Shown: one piece after another, positions 45,076-54,210 of the stretch | Numbering within the stretch: position 1 is the stretch's first letter | Layout of the letters: the number at the start of each line of letters is the position of its first letter | Translations under genes and position numbers: made by a program | Notes under the pieces: model-generated | What the model was told of the DNA's origin: nothing | Databases searched by the model: none | Seen by the model: the letters and a program-made list of their open reading frames with translations, nothing else | Assembly (NCBI RefSeq): GCF_900105805.1 | Contig: NZ_LT629788.1 | Location: 1,054,001 to 1,118,000 of the forward strand | Length of the DNA stretch: 64,000 bases | DNA from: Pseudomonas moraviensis | GTDB lineage: Bacteria > Pseudomonadota > Gammaproteobacteria > Pseudomonadales > Pseudomonadaceae | Reading direction: 5' to 3'

Positions 45076-45624
45076 ATGAGTCAGTTGGACAAGAAGGAAA
45101 TCAAACGCCAGGTCGCCGAAATGCTCGATGCCGGGCGCTCGAAAACCGAAACTTTCAAGGCCTTCTCCGGTGGAGCGCTGAAAGATAAGGCGCTGGCCTA
45201 TCTGATCGGTTCGCGCCCGGATCCGGATCTGCTCGAACGCCACGCCGGCAAGATCAAGATCCTCCTCGGACTGACTTACGTTCAGGCCCTGATCGGTCTG
45301 GTGGGTGGCTATCTCCTCGGGCTGACCATCAGTACCGGTTTTGCCATCGGACTTGGTTTGTTCGCCGGTGGCGTGCCTTTGCTCTTTGCCTGGGGTTTTT
45401 ATCGCAACGCGGCTCATGCTTACACGGTGTACGTGGTGCTCTCGATCAGCCAGGTTCCGCGCATGTTCAAGGAATACGGGGATGACCCGACCGGTACGGT
45501 GATCGGCGTGGCAATCACCCTGGCGATGATTTTCTACGTGGCCTGGCTGAAAAACCTGCTGTTCCCCGACCTTGGTTTCTTCGGCGCAAAGAAAATCAAA
45601 GGCCAGTTCGTCTTCTCCAATTGA
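45076..45624 (+). CDS. Uncharacterised membrane protein
   Basis: 182 residues. A charged cytoplasmic N-terminus (MSQLDKKEIKRQVAEMLDAG then RSKTETFKAFSGGALKDKAL) precedes three or four hydrophobic segments between ~63 and ~165 (ALIGLVGGYLLGLTISTGFA, VIGVAITLAMIFYVAWLKNL). Start at ATG 45076 with AAGGA. I do not recognise a characterised family. Located between the mini-protein operon and hcnABC without apparent link to either. Confidence 0.75.
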   Translation: MSQLDKKEIKRQVAEMLDAGRSKTETFKAFSGGALKDKALAYLIGSRPDPDLLERHAGKIKILLGLTYVQALIGLVGGYLLGLTISTGFAIGLGLFAGGVPLLFAWGFYRNAAHAYTVYVVLSISQVPRMFKEYGDDPTGTVIGVAITLAMIFYVAWLKNLLFPDLGFFGAKKIKGQFVFSN

Positions 45625-45648
45625 TCGTTGCCCGTCCCGCCAATTTCA

Positions 45649-45662
45649 TTGGCCTGGATCAA
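45649..45662 (+). promoter_or_regulatory. ANR (FNR-type) box upstream of hcnA
   Basis: TTGGC-CTGG-ATCAA fits the FNR/ANR consensus TTGAT-N4-ATCAA with two changes and is the form I recall from other hcn promoters. Centred about 41 bp before a plausible start site near 45697, it would activate hcnABC at low oxygen. Confidence 0.75.
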
Positions 45663-45843
45663 TATTTCCGTTGGCGCTATCACCTACCGTAAATGACCCA
45701 GGCCTTTGCTGAGGTATGAGCTACAGTGCTTGTCGCGCACCTTGTTGCGCTGACGAAGTATCCGCGTCGACGTTGAAAACACAGCAATAAAAGCGTCGAC
45801 GAGGCGTAGTGCAGCAAGGAGCTGACACAACCTCAACCGAATC

Positions 45844-45855
45844 TTCACGGACGAA
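45844..45855 (+). promoter_or_regulatory. RsmA/RsmE-binding site over the hcnA ribosome binding site
   Basis: TTCACGGACGAA carries the A-N-GGA-N core and is nearly the well-studied hcnA site of P. protegens (UUCACGGAUGAA). Its GGA is also the Shine-Dalgarno for ATG 45863. Binding should block translation until GacA-controlled small RNAs sequester the protein. A further GGA (AAGGAG near 45816) lies upstream in the leader. Confidence 0.8.
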
Positions 45856-45862
45856 CACCGTA

Positions 45863-46177
45863 ATGAACTGCCTAGAAAGAACCTTCGATATCCAGCCCTT
45901 GGTGCAGGCGGACATGACCGTGCACATCAATGGCCAAGCGGTCAGCGCCGCTATCGGCGAAACCGTCCTCAGCGTCATCCAGTCCCTCGGCGTGCGTCAG
46001 ATCGCACGCAACGATCACGATCAGATCAGCGGCGCCTATTGCGGCATGGGCGTGTGCCAGTGCTGTCTGGTGAAAATCAACGGTCGCCACAAGCGCCGCG
46101 CCTGTCAGACCGTGGTGCGTGACGGCATGCTGATCGAGACCCAGGTCAACCGCGTCGTCGCGCAGGAGGTCGTATGA
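45863..46177 (+). CDS. hcnA: Hydrogen cyanide synthase subunit HcnA
   Basis: 104 residues, the length of P. aeruginosa HcnA. It begins MNCLERTFDIQPLVQADMTV, very close to the known N-terminus. The [2Fe-2S] cysteines are in YCGMGVCQCCLVKINGR and RRACQTVV. HcnABC oxidises glycine to HCN and CO2 at the cytoplasmic membrane. Upstream regulatory marks are an ANR box and an RsmA/E site, matching control by low oxygen and the Gac/Rsm system. The stop overlaps hcnB by 4 bp. Confidence 0.93.
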   Translation: MNCLERTFDIQPLVQADMTVHINGQAVSAAIGETVLSVIQSLGVRQIARNDHDQISGAYCGMGVCQCCLVKINGRHKRRACQTVVRDGMLIETQVNRVVAQEVV

Positions 46178-47583
46178 GCCTGCAACCGTTGATTGTTGGC
46201 GGCGGGCCCGCGGGGATGGCGGCGGCCATCGAGCTGGCGCGCCATGGGGTGCGCTGCACCTTGCTCGAAGAGGCCTCGCGCCTCGGTGGGGTGGTGTATC
46301 GCGGGCCGTTGCGCGATGGCGTGCAATTGGATTATCTCGGGCCGCGTTACTCGGAAGCGCTGGACAAACTGCACGGTGAATTTCAGCAGCAGTCGGGCCT
46401 GATCGACGTGCGACTCAACCACCGCGTGGTCGGCGCCGAAGGCACTCGCGCAATGGTGGTGCTTGACGGCGATGAACAGCTGCACGAGATCGCTTATCCG
46501 CAGCTGCTGCTCGCCGCCGGTTGTCACGAACGCAGCGTGCCGTTTCCCGGCTGGACGTTGCCGGGAGTGATTCTGCTCGGTGGTCTGCAATTGCAGATCA
46601 AGAGTGGCGTGGTCAAGCCGCAAGGGCCGGTGATCATCGCTGGCACCGGGCCGCTGCTGCCCTTGGTCGCGACGCAATTGCATGCCTCCGGCGTGCGCGT
46701 CGCTGGCGTCTACGAGGCGTGTGCATTCGGCAAGATCGCCCGCGAGAGTCTGGCGCTCTTGAACAAGCCGCAACTGTTCCTCGACGGCTTGAGCATGCTC
46801 GCTTATCTGAAGTTGCACGGCGTCCCGATGAACTACGGCTGGGGTGTGGTGGAAGCCCACGGTGAAGGCGAGTTGAAAAGCGTCAGCGTCGCGCCGTATT
46901 CGGCGACCTGGGAGGCGGATCTGTCGCGGGTCGAACGCTTCGAAGCGCAGACGCTGGCGGTCGGTTACGGTTTTATTCCGCGCACGCAATTGAGCCAGCA
47001 GATGGGCCTCGATCATGGTTTCAGCGACGACGGCTACCTGCGTGCCCACGCGAATGACTGGCAACAAAGCAACGTGGCGCATGTGCATCTGGCCGGCGAC
47101 ATGGGCGGGATCCGTGGTGGTGAAGCGGCGATGCTGGCCGGCAGGATCGCCGCCACTTCCATCCTGCTGCAACGCGGCGTGCTCGACGCCGAACTGGCCC
47201 GCGTGCGCCGCGATCGCTTCGCGAGCAAACTCAGAGCCATCGTGCGCTTTCGTGCGGCGGTGGATCGCTACACCGAGCGCGGCGTCGGTCAGATTGCTCT
47301 GCCTGCGGCCGACACGGTGATTTGCCGCTGCGAACACGCGACCCGCGCTGACATCGACCTGGCGCTGGAGCAGGGCGTGCAAGACATCGCCAGCCTGAAA
47401 ATGCGCACCCGCGTGAGCATGGGCGATTGTCAGGGACGGATGTGCGTGGGCTATTGCAGCGATCGCCTGCGCCAGGCCACCGGACGTCAGGATGTCGGCT
47501 GGCTGCGCCCGCGCTTCCCGATTGATCCGGTACCGTTTTCCGCGTTCCAGTCCCTCGGCAAGGAGGGCGCTTGCCATGAGTAA
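46174..47583 (+). CDS. hcnB: Hydrogen cyanide synthase subunit HcnB
   Basis: 469 residues. FAD-binding motif PLIVGGGPAGMAAAIELARH at the N-terminus, second nucleotide-binding site GPVIIAGTGPLLPLVATQLH near ~145, and a C-terminal BFD-like cysteine cluster (VICRCEHATRADIDLALEQG, MGDCQGRMCVGYCSDRLRQA). VVYRGPLRDGVQLDYLGPRY matches HcnB as I remember it. It is the flavin-dehydrogenase partner of HcnC. It overlaps hcnA as ATGA and hcnC by 8 bp. Confidence 0.93.
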   Translation: MSLQPLIVGGGPAGMAAAIELARHGVRCTLLEEASRLGGVVYRGPLRDGVQLDYLGPRYSEALDKLHGEFQQQSGLIDVRLNHRVVGAEGTRAMVVLDGDEQLHEIAYPQLLLAAGCHERSVPFPGWTLPGVILLGGLQLQIKSGVVKPQGPVIIAGTGPLLPLVATQLHASGVRVAGVYEACAFGKIARESLALLNKPQLFLDGLSMLAYLKLHGVPMNYGWGVVEAHGEGELKSVSVAPYSATWEADLSRVERFEAQTLAVGYGFIPRTQLSQQMGLDHGFSDDGYLRAHANDWQQSNVAHVHLAGDMGGIRGGEAAMLAGRIAATSILLQRGVLDAELARVRRDRFASKLRAIVRFRAAVDRYTERGVGQIALPAADTVICRCEHATRADIDLALEQGVQDIASLKMRTRVSMGDCQGRMCVGYCSDRLRQATGRQDVGWLRPRFPIDPVPFSAFQSLGKEGACHE

Positions 47584-48835
47584 GTTCTACGACGTGGTCA
47601 TTGCCGGTGGCGGAGTGATCGGCGCCTCCTGCGCCTACCAATTGTCCAAGCGCAAAGATCTGAAAGTTGCGCTGATCGACGCCAAGCGTCCCGGCAATGC
47701 GACCCGCGCTTCGGCTGGCGGTTTGTGGGCGATTGGCGAGTCGGTCGGCCTCGGTTGCGGGGTGATCTTCTTTCGCATGATGTCGGCCAATCGCAAGCGC
47801 GCAACCCAGGGCGCAGCGGTGGCGGTGGACGCCAGTACCCCGCATATCTTGCCGGAATCCTTCTTCGATTTTGCCTTGCAGTCCAACGCTCTTTACCCGG
47901 CGCTGCATCGCGAGCTGAAAGACAACCACGGCATGGATTGCAAGTTCGAAAAGACCGGGTTGAAGTTCGTGATCTATGACGACGAAGACCGGCTCTACGC
48001 CGAGCACATCGTCGGCTGCATTCCGCATCTGGCCGATCAGGTGCGCTGGCTCGATCAAGCGGCGTTGCGCGCGGCGGAGCCGAGCGTCAGCCATGAGGCG
48101 CGCGGGGCGCTGGAGTTTCTCTGCGATCATCAGGTCAGTCCGTTCCGCCTCGCGGATGCCTACATGGAAGGTGCGCGGCAGAACGGCGTCGACCTCTTCG
48201 TCAACACCCACGTCACCGGCGTGCTGCATCACGGTACTCGCGTCACGGGTGTGCAGACGGCGGAGGCGGGGGTGTTTCATTGCAAAACGCTGATCAACGC
48301 CGCCGGCGCCTGGGCGGCGGATCTGAGTGAGTGGGCGACGGGGATTCGTATTCCGGTGAAACCGGTGAAAGGCCAGATTCTACTGACCGAGCGAATGCCG
48401 AAAATCCTCAACGGCTGTCTGACCACCAGCGATTGCTACGTGGCGCAAAAGGACAATGGCGAAATCCTCATCGGCAGCACCACCGAAGACAAAGGATTTG
48501 ACGTCACCACCACCTTCCCGGAGATTGCCGGGCTGGTGCAGGGCGCGGTGCGCTGCCTGCCGGAGCTGGCGGACGTCAACCTCAAGCGCACCTGGGCAGG
48601 ACTGCGTCCGGGGTCGCCGGATGAGCTGCCGATCCTCGGGCCGATGCGTGGGGTCGAGGGGTATCTGAATGCCTGCGGACACTTCCGCACGGGGATTCTG
48701 ACGTCAGCGATCACCGGGGTGTTGCTGGACAAACTGGTGAATGACGAACCGCTGCCGCTGGATATCACGCCGTTTCTCGCGGATCGGTTTGAAGTGGTAC
48801 CGGTCAAACCGACACTGGAATTAGAACTGGCCTGA
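47576..48835 (+). CDS. hcnC: Hydrogen cyanide synthase subunit HcnC
   Basis: 419 residues of the DAO flavoprotein family. It starts MSKFYDVVIAGGGVIGASCA (dinucleotide-binding motif) and contains ASAGGLWAIGESVGLGCGVI, LEFLCDHQVSPFRL and GYLNACGHFRTGILTSAITG, all typical of HcnC. Works with HcnA and HcnB on glycine. The operon ends just before a REPIN that may serve as a transcript-stabilising or terminating structure. Confidence 0.94.
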   Translation: MSKFYDVVIAGGGVIGASCAYQLSKRKDLKVALIDAKRPGNATRASAGGLWAIGESVGLGCGVIFFRMMSANRKRATQGAAVAVDASTPHILPESFFDFALQSNALYPALHRELKDNHGMDCKFEKTGLKFVIYDDEDRLYAEHIVGCIPHLADQVRWLDQAALRAAEPSVSHEARGALEFLCDHQVSPFRLADAYMEGARQNGVDLFVNTHVTGVLHHGTRVTGVQTAEAGVFHCKTLINAAGAWAADLSEWATGIRIPVKPVKGQILLTERMPKILNGCLTTSDCYVAQKDNGEILIGSTTEDKGFDVTTTFPEIAGLVQGAVRCLPELADVNLKRTWAGLRPGSPDELPILGPMRGVEGYLNACGHFRTGILTSAITGVLLDKLVNDEPLPLDITPFLADRFEVVPVKPTLELELA

Positions 48836-48842
48836 CACCGAT

Positions 48843-48937
48843 CCCCTGTAGGAGTGAGCCTGCTCGCGATAGCAGTGTGTCAGTAATGAATAAGTCGACT
48901 GACACACCGCCATCGCGAGCAGGCTCACTCCTACAGG
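48843..48937. repeat. REPIN (GTAGGAGTGAGCC family)
   Basis: CCCCTGTAGGAGTGAGCCTG and its complement ending CACTCCTACAGG, with GTGTGTCAGTAATGAATAAG in the middle. Located between convergent hcnC and the CPA2 antiporter gene. Confidence 0.93.
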
Positions 48938-48950
48938 TTTTGTGCAGGGC

Positions 48951-50759
48951 TCAGGTGTTGCGGGATTCTTCTTCGAGCTGATCCGATTCGAACAGTTTGG
49001 CCAATTCCGCCCGGGCTTCCTGGGCGGTCTGCAGGACTTTGGCGGCGTCGTCGTAAACGGTGTGTTGCGCCTCCAGCACCTGTTCGTCGTGATGCTTGAA
49101 ACGCTTGATCCGCGCATCGGCCTGGGCCTGGGTCAGACCGAGGCCGACCAATGTACGACGGCTCATTTCCAGACTCGAATAGTAGGTCTCACGAATCGCC
49201 TCCGCGCCCACATCGATCAAGCGATGCACGTGCTGGCGGTTACGCGCGCGGGCAATGATTTTCATGTGCGGATACAGCTTGTGCACCACCTCGGCAGTCT
49301 TGATGTTGGTCTCCGGATCATCCGTGGCGATGACAAAATATTCCGCCTCGCCGACCTTGGCCGCGTGGAGAATTTCCGGGCGCATCGGGTCGCCGTAGAA
49401 CACCGGCACACCGCCGAAGCTGCGCGACAGTTCGATGGTTTCCACCGAGGTGTCCAGCGCGACGAACTTGATGTTCTGCGCGCGCAGAATCCGCGCCACG
49501 ATCTGGCCCATCCGGCCCATGCCGGCAATCACCACCCGCGGCGCTTCGGTGTCGATCTCGCGGAATTTTTCCGGCACTTCCACCGGCTGCACCCTCGGAC
49601 TTACCAAGCGTGCGCAGATCAACAGCAGCAATGGCGTCAGCGCCATCGACAGGGTGATGGTCAGCACCAGCAGGTCGTACAGACGCGGCTCGAACAGGCC
49701 CTGATCGCGACCGATCTTGAACACCACAAACGCAAACTCACCGCCGGCAGCCAGAACGATACCGAGGCGAATTGCGCTGATCTTGTTCAGCCCGCCGGCC
49801 AGACGCCCGACGACGAACAGCAGCGGCAATTTCAGCCCGATCAGCAGCAGGGTAAGGCCCAACACGGTGATCGGCGCGCTCAACAACAGGCTGAGATTGG
49901 CGCCCATGCCGACGCTGATGAAAAACAGCCCGAGCAGCAGGCCTTTGAACGGTTCGATCTGCGCTTCCAGCTCATGGCGATATTCCGAATCCGCCAGCAG
50001 CAGACCGGCGAGAAACGCCCCCAGCGCCATCGACACACCGACCAGATCCATCAGCCACGCCGTGCCGATCACCACCAGCAACGCGGTGGCGGTGGACACT
50101 TCCGGCAGTCCGGTTTTCGCCACCACGCGGAACACCGGACGCAGCAGATAACGCCCACCGATCACCACCACAGCAATGCCGCCGAGCACCTGCAAGCTGT
50201 GGCGGATATCGTCGGCGGTGCTGGTGTGGTGATCGACGCCAGCGAGCATCGGCACCAGCGCAATCAACGGAATCGCGGCGATGTCCTGGAACAGCAGAAT
50301 GGCAAACGCCAGACGCCCGTGGGGACTGGTCAGTTCCTTGCGTTCGGCGAGGCTTTGCAGGCCAAAAGCGGTAGAAGACAGCGCCAGACCGAGGCCCAGC
50401 ACAATCGCGCTGTTCAGCGGCTGACCGAACACCGACAGCGCCAGCCCGCCGATCACCGACGCGGTCAGCAGCACCTGCGCCAGGCCAACGCCGAACACCG
50501 ATTTGCGCATCACCCACAAGCGTCGCGGCGACAGCTCCAGGCCGATGATGAACAGCAGCAACACCACGCCCAGCTCGGAAATATGCGCAACGCTTTGCGG
50601 ATTACCGATCAGGCCCAGCACGGACGGGCCGATGATCACCCCGGCAAACAGATAACCGAGCACAGCGCCCAGTTGCAGACGTTTGGCCAAAGGCACGGTG
50701 AGCACCGCCGCGAACAGAAACACGACAGCGGCTTGCAACAGATTGCCTTCATGGGGCAT
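48951..50759 (-). CDS. CPA2 family cation:proton antiporter with TrkA-N domain (KefB/KefC-like)
   Basis: 602 residues. Twelve to thirteen hydrophobic segments (~8-385) with GAVLGYLFAGVIIGPSVLGL, LGLGLALSSTAFGLQSLAER and GVSMALGAFLAGLLLADSEY. A cytosolic TrkA-N domain follows (VVIAGMGRMGQIVARILRAQ), then a coiled C-terminus. Resembles glutathione-gated K+ efflux proteins and YbaL-type transporters. No ancillary KefF/KefG gene is adjacent. Single-gene unit between two REPINs. Confidence 0.92.
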   Translation of the reverse strand: MPHEGNLLQAAVVFLFAAVLTVPLAKRLQLGAVLGYLFAGVIIGPSVLGLIGNPQSVAHISELGVVLLLFIIGLELSPRRLWVMRKSVFGVGLAQVLLTASVIGGLALSVFGQPLNSAIVLGLGLALSSTAFGLQSLAERKELTSPHGRLAFAILLFQDIAAIPLIALVPMLAGVDHHTSTADDIRHSLQVLGGIAVVVIGGRYLLRPVFRVVAKTGLPEVSTATALLVVIGTAWLMDLVGVSMALGAFLAGLLLADSEYRHELEAQIEPFKGLLLGLFFISVGMGANLSLLLSAPITVLGLTLLLIGLKLPLLFVVGRLAGGLNKISAIRLGIVLAAGGEFAFVVFKIGRDQGLFEPRLYDLLVLTITLSMALTPLLLLICARLVSPRVQPVEVPEKFREIDTEAPRVVIAGMGRMGQIVARILRAQNIKFVALDTSVETIELSRSFGGVPVFYGDPMRPEILHAAKVGEAEYFVIATDDPETNIKTAEVVHKLYPHMKIIARARNRQHVHRLIDVGAEAIRETYYSSLEMSRRTLVGLGLTQAQADARIKRFKHHDEQVLEAQHTVYDDAAKVLQTAQEARAELAKLFESDQLEEESRNT

Positions 50760-50839
50760 TGGAACGACTCCTGACTACGGATACGGCGGGGGGTGGCAAG
50801 GATAAGGGTTGACCGGATTTCAGATCCACCAAAGATCCC

Positions 50840-50931
50840 TTGTAGGAGTGAGCCTGCTCGCGATCGCGGTGGAACAGTCGACATCATCCGTGACTGACAA
50901 ACCGCTATCGCGAGCAGGCTCACTCCTACAC
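50840..50931. repeat. REPIN (GTAGGAGTGAGCC family)
   Basis: TTGTAGGAGTGAGCCTGCTC and its complement ending CTCACTCCTACA, in a divergent promoter region (unlike most copies, which lie between convergent genes). Confidence 0.92.
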
Positions 50932-51010
50932 TGGATTTCCGGTGTCGCTGTAATAATTTGCATCAACTGGTTACATTTATAACCCTTGCGCATCAATTTC
51001 CGGAAACGCC

Positions 51011-51925
51011 ATGGCCATCAACTTCGACCTCAACGACCTGCAAGCCTTTCGCGCGGTGGTCGAGCAGGGCAGTTTTCGCAAGGCTGCCGACACCGTGCGC
51101 CTGTCGCAGCCGGCGCTGAGTCGGCGCATCGAAAAGCTCGAAGACGCCCTCGGCGTGAAACTGTTCGAGCGCACCACGCGCAAGGTCAGCCTGACCCAAG
51201 CCGGACGCGGTTTCATGCCCAGCGTCGAGCGGTTGCTGGATGATCTCGACATCGCCTTGCTCGGCATCAGCGAAGTCGCCTCGACCCGTTTGGCGCATGT
51301 CACCGTCGCCTGTGTGCCATCGGCGGCGTACTACTTCATGCCGCGCGTGGTCGCGCGCTATCACCAGCAATTTCCGCGAATCAAAGTCAAAGTCCTCGAT
51401 TCCAGCGCGCATGATGTGTTGAGTGCGGTGGTCAATGGCGAGGCGGATTTCGGTTTGAGTTTTCTCGGCACGCAGGATGCCAAAGTCGAGTTCGAACCGC
51501 TTGTGCAGGAGTGCTATGTCGTCGCCTGTCGCCGCGATCATCCGCTGGCCGGGCGCAGCAGCGTCAGCTGGGACGAGTTCTATCAGCAGGACTACATCGC
51601 GCTGGACAAGACTTCGGGCAATCGCTTCCTGCTTGATCAGGCCTTGGGCGGGGTGGTGCCGCAGCGTCAGAGCATTTGCGAGACGCGGCACGTGACGACG
51701 ATGATCGGCCTGGTGGAGGCGGGTTTGGGCGTGGCGGCGGTGCCGTTGATGGCGATGCCCGGGCCGGACCATCCGATCCTGACGCGGGTGCCGCTGACCG
51801 AGCCGCAAGTGATGCGCAGTGTCGGCATCATCAAGCGCCGGGATCGTACGTTGACCCCGGCGGCATTGGAACTGGAGCGGCTGGTCGTCGAGATGCGCGT
51901 CCAGCCGCCAACGATCAGCGCTTGA
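51011..51925 (+). CDS. LysR family transcriptional regulator
   Basis: 304 residues. Helix-turn-helix FRAVVEQGSFRKAADTVRLS then QPALSRRIEKLEDALGVKLF is standard LysR, followed by a periplasmic-binding-protein-like effector domain (SAAYYFMPRVVARYHQQFPR). The last 11 bp overlap the end of the convergent solute-binding-protein gene. It may regulate the transporter operon on the other strand, but is not divergent from it, so this is uncertain. Confidence 0.92.
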   Translation: MAINFDLNDLQAFRAVVEQGSFRKAADTVRLSQPALSRRIEKLEDALGVKLFERTTRKVSLTQAGRGFMPSVERLLDDLDIALLGISEVASTRLAHVTVACVPSAAYYFMPRVVARYHQQFPRIKVKVLDSSAHDVLSAVVNGEADFGLSFLGTQDAKVEFEPLVQECYVVACRRDHPLAGRSSVSWDEFYQQDYIALDKTSGNRFLLDQALGGVVPQRQSICETRHVTTMIGLVEAGLGVAAVPLMAMPGPDHPILTRVPLTEPQVMRSVGIIKRRDRTLTPAALELERLVVEMRVQPPTISA

Positions 51926-52685
51926 CCGAATCCAGTCCGGTGGCCTGCACGTCAGCCTGAGCGGCCGGTGCTGCGAGGTAGGCGAGCAAGGCTTTGGCCT
52001 CTTCTGGATGCTCGGCCGTGACCGGAATACCCGCGGCAAAACGCGTCACCGACTGCACCGATTCCGGAATCTTCGCGACGAAGCTCACGCCCGGTACCGG
52101 CAGCAATTCACTGACCTGCTGGAAGCCCAGTTGATAGTCGCCCGTGGCAACCACCGAACCGACCGGGATCTTGGCGATCATCTTGGCTTTCGGTTTCAGC
52201 TGATCTTCGATACCGAGTTTCTTGAACAACTGCTGCTCGATATACACGCCGCTGGCGCTGTCGGAGTACGCCACCGATTGCGCGTCGAGCAGGGTCTTCT
52301 TCAGGCCGTCAACGCTGCTGATGTCCGGTTTCGCTGCACCTTCACGCACCACCATACCGATCCGCGAATCCGCCAGTTCAACGCGGGACGCCGGGTCAAC
52401 CTTGCCCTGTTTGATCAGTTCATCAAGGGCGTAACCGACCATGATCACCACGTCGGCGTGCTCACCGCGCGCCAGACGATTGGGGATCGCTTCCGGTGCC
52501 TTGCCCATCGACGGGCCGAGGCTGGTGGTCAGGGTGTTGCCAGTCGCAGCGGCGAATTTCGGCCCGAGGATCTTGTAGGCGGCAGTGAAACCACCGGAGG
52601 TCATCACGCTCAATTCTTCCGCCTGGGCCGCGAAGTTGAAGGCGAGACCGGCGAGCAGGGCGGTGACAGTAAAGAGTTTTTTCAT
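51915..52685 (-). CDS. Periplasmic substrate-binding protein (ModA-like type 2)
   Basis: 256 residues with signal peptide MKKLFTVTALLAGLAFNFAA, cleavage after QA, from ATG 52685. The mature protein follows the ModA/extracellular-binding-protein plan: LSVMTSGGFTAAYKILGPKF, ANVVI-type GEHADVVIMVGYALDELIKQ and SDSASGVYIEQQLFKKLGIE. No ABC permease or ATPase gene is adjacent; instead it follows the MHS symporter gene by 13 bp. An anion-sensing or capture role with that symporter is inferred. Confidence 0.88.
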   Translation of the reverse strand: MKKLFTVTALLAGLAFNFAAQAEELSVMTSGGFTAAYKILGPKFAAATGNTLTTSLGPSMGKAPEAIPNRLARGEHADVVIMVGYALDELIKQGKVDPASRVELADSRIGMVVREGAAKPDISSVDGLKKTLLDAQSVAYSDSASGVYIEQQLFKKLGIEDQLKPKAKMIAKIPVGSVVATGDYQLGFQQVSELLPVPGVSFVAKIPESVQSVTRFAAGIPVTAEHPEEAKALLAYLAAPAAQADVQATGLDSVKR

Positions 52686-52698
52686 GGCGAGTTTTTCC

Positions 52699-53991
52699 TC
52701 AGGCCGCGACAGGTTGCAGACGACCACCGGCACGGCGGTACAGATAAAGCGTGGCGCACAGTGCGCACAGGGCACCGATGCTCATCCAGTAACCCGGCGC
52801 GGCTTTGTCGCCGGTGTACTGGATCAGGAAGGTCGACATCGCCGGGGTGAACCCACCGAAGATCGCTGTGGCCAGGCTGTAGGCCAGCGAGAAACCGGCG
52901 ACGCGCACTTCCACCGGCATGATTTCGGTCAGCGCCGGAATCATCGCGCCGTTGTACAGACCGTAGATGAACGACAGCCACAACAACGACAGCAGCATGT
53001 TGGTAAAACTCGGCGCCTGCACCAGGAACGACAGCGCCGGATAAGTCGTGGCCAGGGCCAGCAGGGCCATGCCGATCAGCACCGGGCGACGGCCGATGCG
53101 GTCCGACAACGCGCCGCCAATCGGCAGCCAGAAGAAGTTCGACACACCCACCAGCAGCGTCACCAGCAGCGCGTCGGAAGTGCTCAGGTGCAGCACGGTT
53201 TTACCGAAGGTCGGCGCGTACACGGTGATCAGGTAGAACGCGGTGGTGGTCAGCGCGACCATCAACATCCCGCCCAGCACCACGCCCCAGTTCTGACCCA
53301 GGGTGCGGAATACTTCGCGCATGCTCGGACGATGTTTGCGCGCGGCGAACTCTTCGGTCTCCGCCAGGTTGCGGCGCAGGAAGAAGATGAACGGGACAAT
53401 CATGCAACCGACGAAAAACGGAATGCGCCAGCCCCAGGCCGCCACTGCTTGCGGCTCCATCCACTGATTCAGACCGTAGCCCAGCGCAGCCGCGACGATG
53501 ATCGCCACTTGTTGACTGGCCGACTGCCAAGCGGTGAAAAAGCCCTTGCGGCCCGGTGTCGCGATCTCGGACAGATACACCGAAACACCACCCAGTTCTG
53601 CACCGGCGGAGAAGCCTTGCAGCAGCCGGCCGATCAGCACCAGCGCCGGTGCGAACAAGCCTATGGTTTCGTATCCGGGCACCAGCACGATCAATATCGT
53701 GCCGCTGGCCATGATCGACAGGGTGACGATCAGACCTTTGCGCCGACCGACATCATCGATGTACGCACCGAGCACGATAGCGCCCAGCGGACGCATCAGG
53801 AAGCCTGCGCCAAACACCGCGAAAGTCATCATCAGGGAGGCGAACTCGCTGCTCGCCGGGAAGAACACCGCCGCGATCTGCGTGGCGTAGAAGCCGAACA
53901 GAAAGAAATCGAACTGTTCGAGGAAGTTGCCCGAGGTCACCCGGAAGATGGCACCGGCCCGCGAGCCGTTGGTAGGGATTGAGGCTGTCAT
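52699..53991 (-). CDS. MHS-family MFS symporter (citrate/tricarballylate type)
   Basis: 430 residues from ATG 53991. Twelve hydrophobic segments with MHS signatures [40 protein letters not shown] and [26 protein letters not shown] with two charged residues in TM1 is typical of citrate-H+ symporters such as CitA and TcuC. No tcuA/tcuB genes are seen here. It is the first gene of an operon with a periplasmic binding protein. Confidence 0.88.
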   Translation of the reverse strand: MTASIPTNGSRAGAIFRVTSGNFLEQFDFFLFGFYATQIAAVFFPASSEFASLMMTFAVFGAGFLMRPLGAIVLGAYIDDVGRRKGLIVTLSIMASGTILIVLVPGYETIGLFAPALVLIGRLLQGFSAGAELGGVSVYLSEIATPGRKGFFTAWQSASQQVAIIVAAALGYGLNQWMEPQAVAAWGWRIPFFVGCMIVPFIFFLRRNLAETEEFAARKHRPSMREVFRTLGQNWGVVLGGMLMVALTTTAFYLITVYAPTFGKTVLHLSTSDALLVTLLVGVSNFFWLPIGGALSDRIGRRPVLIGMALLALATTYPALSFLVQAPSFTNMLLSLLWLSFIYGLYNGAMIPALTEIMPVEVRVAGFSLAYSLATAIFGGFTPAMSTFLIQYTGDKAAPGYWMSIGALCALCATLYLYRRAGGRLQPVAA

Positions 53992-54150
53992 TGAAAAGTA
54001 CTCCACCGCTTTTATGACGTGCGCTACGGAGAAGCGGCGCACGGTTTTTATTGAGGTGGATGGTGGCGCAGATGTAACAATCTGTTAATTGCATTGTTGG
54101 CATGGATTGATGCGTGTTGCGGATCAATCCGTGACGTGGAGCGCTGTCAA

Positions 54151-54176
54151 TGTGGGAGCGAGCCTGCTCGCGAAGG
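54151..54176. repeat. Single REP unit (TGTGGGAGCGAGC family)
   Basis: TGTGGGAGCGAGCCTGCTCG then CGAAGG. The same unit in the same orientation recurs at 54581, so the two flank structured repeat copy 2 as direct repeats. Confidence 0.85.
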
Positions 54177-54210
54177 CGTCTGGTCAGGCGGTGATTTTTG
54201 CAGGTCGACC

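Noticed and set aside
48942..50774. A 610-codon plus-strand frame over the CPA2 antiporter gene
   Set aside because: Gln/His/Arg-rich shadow of a high-GC transporter gene on the other strand.
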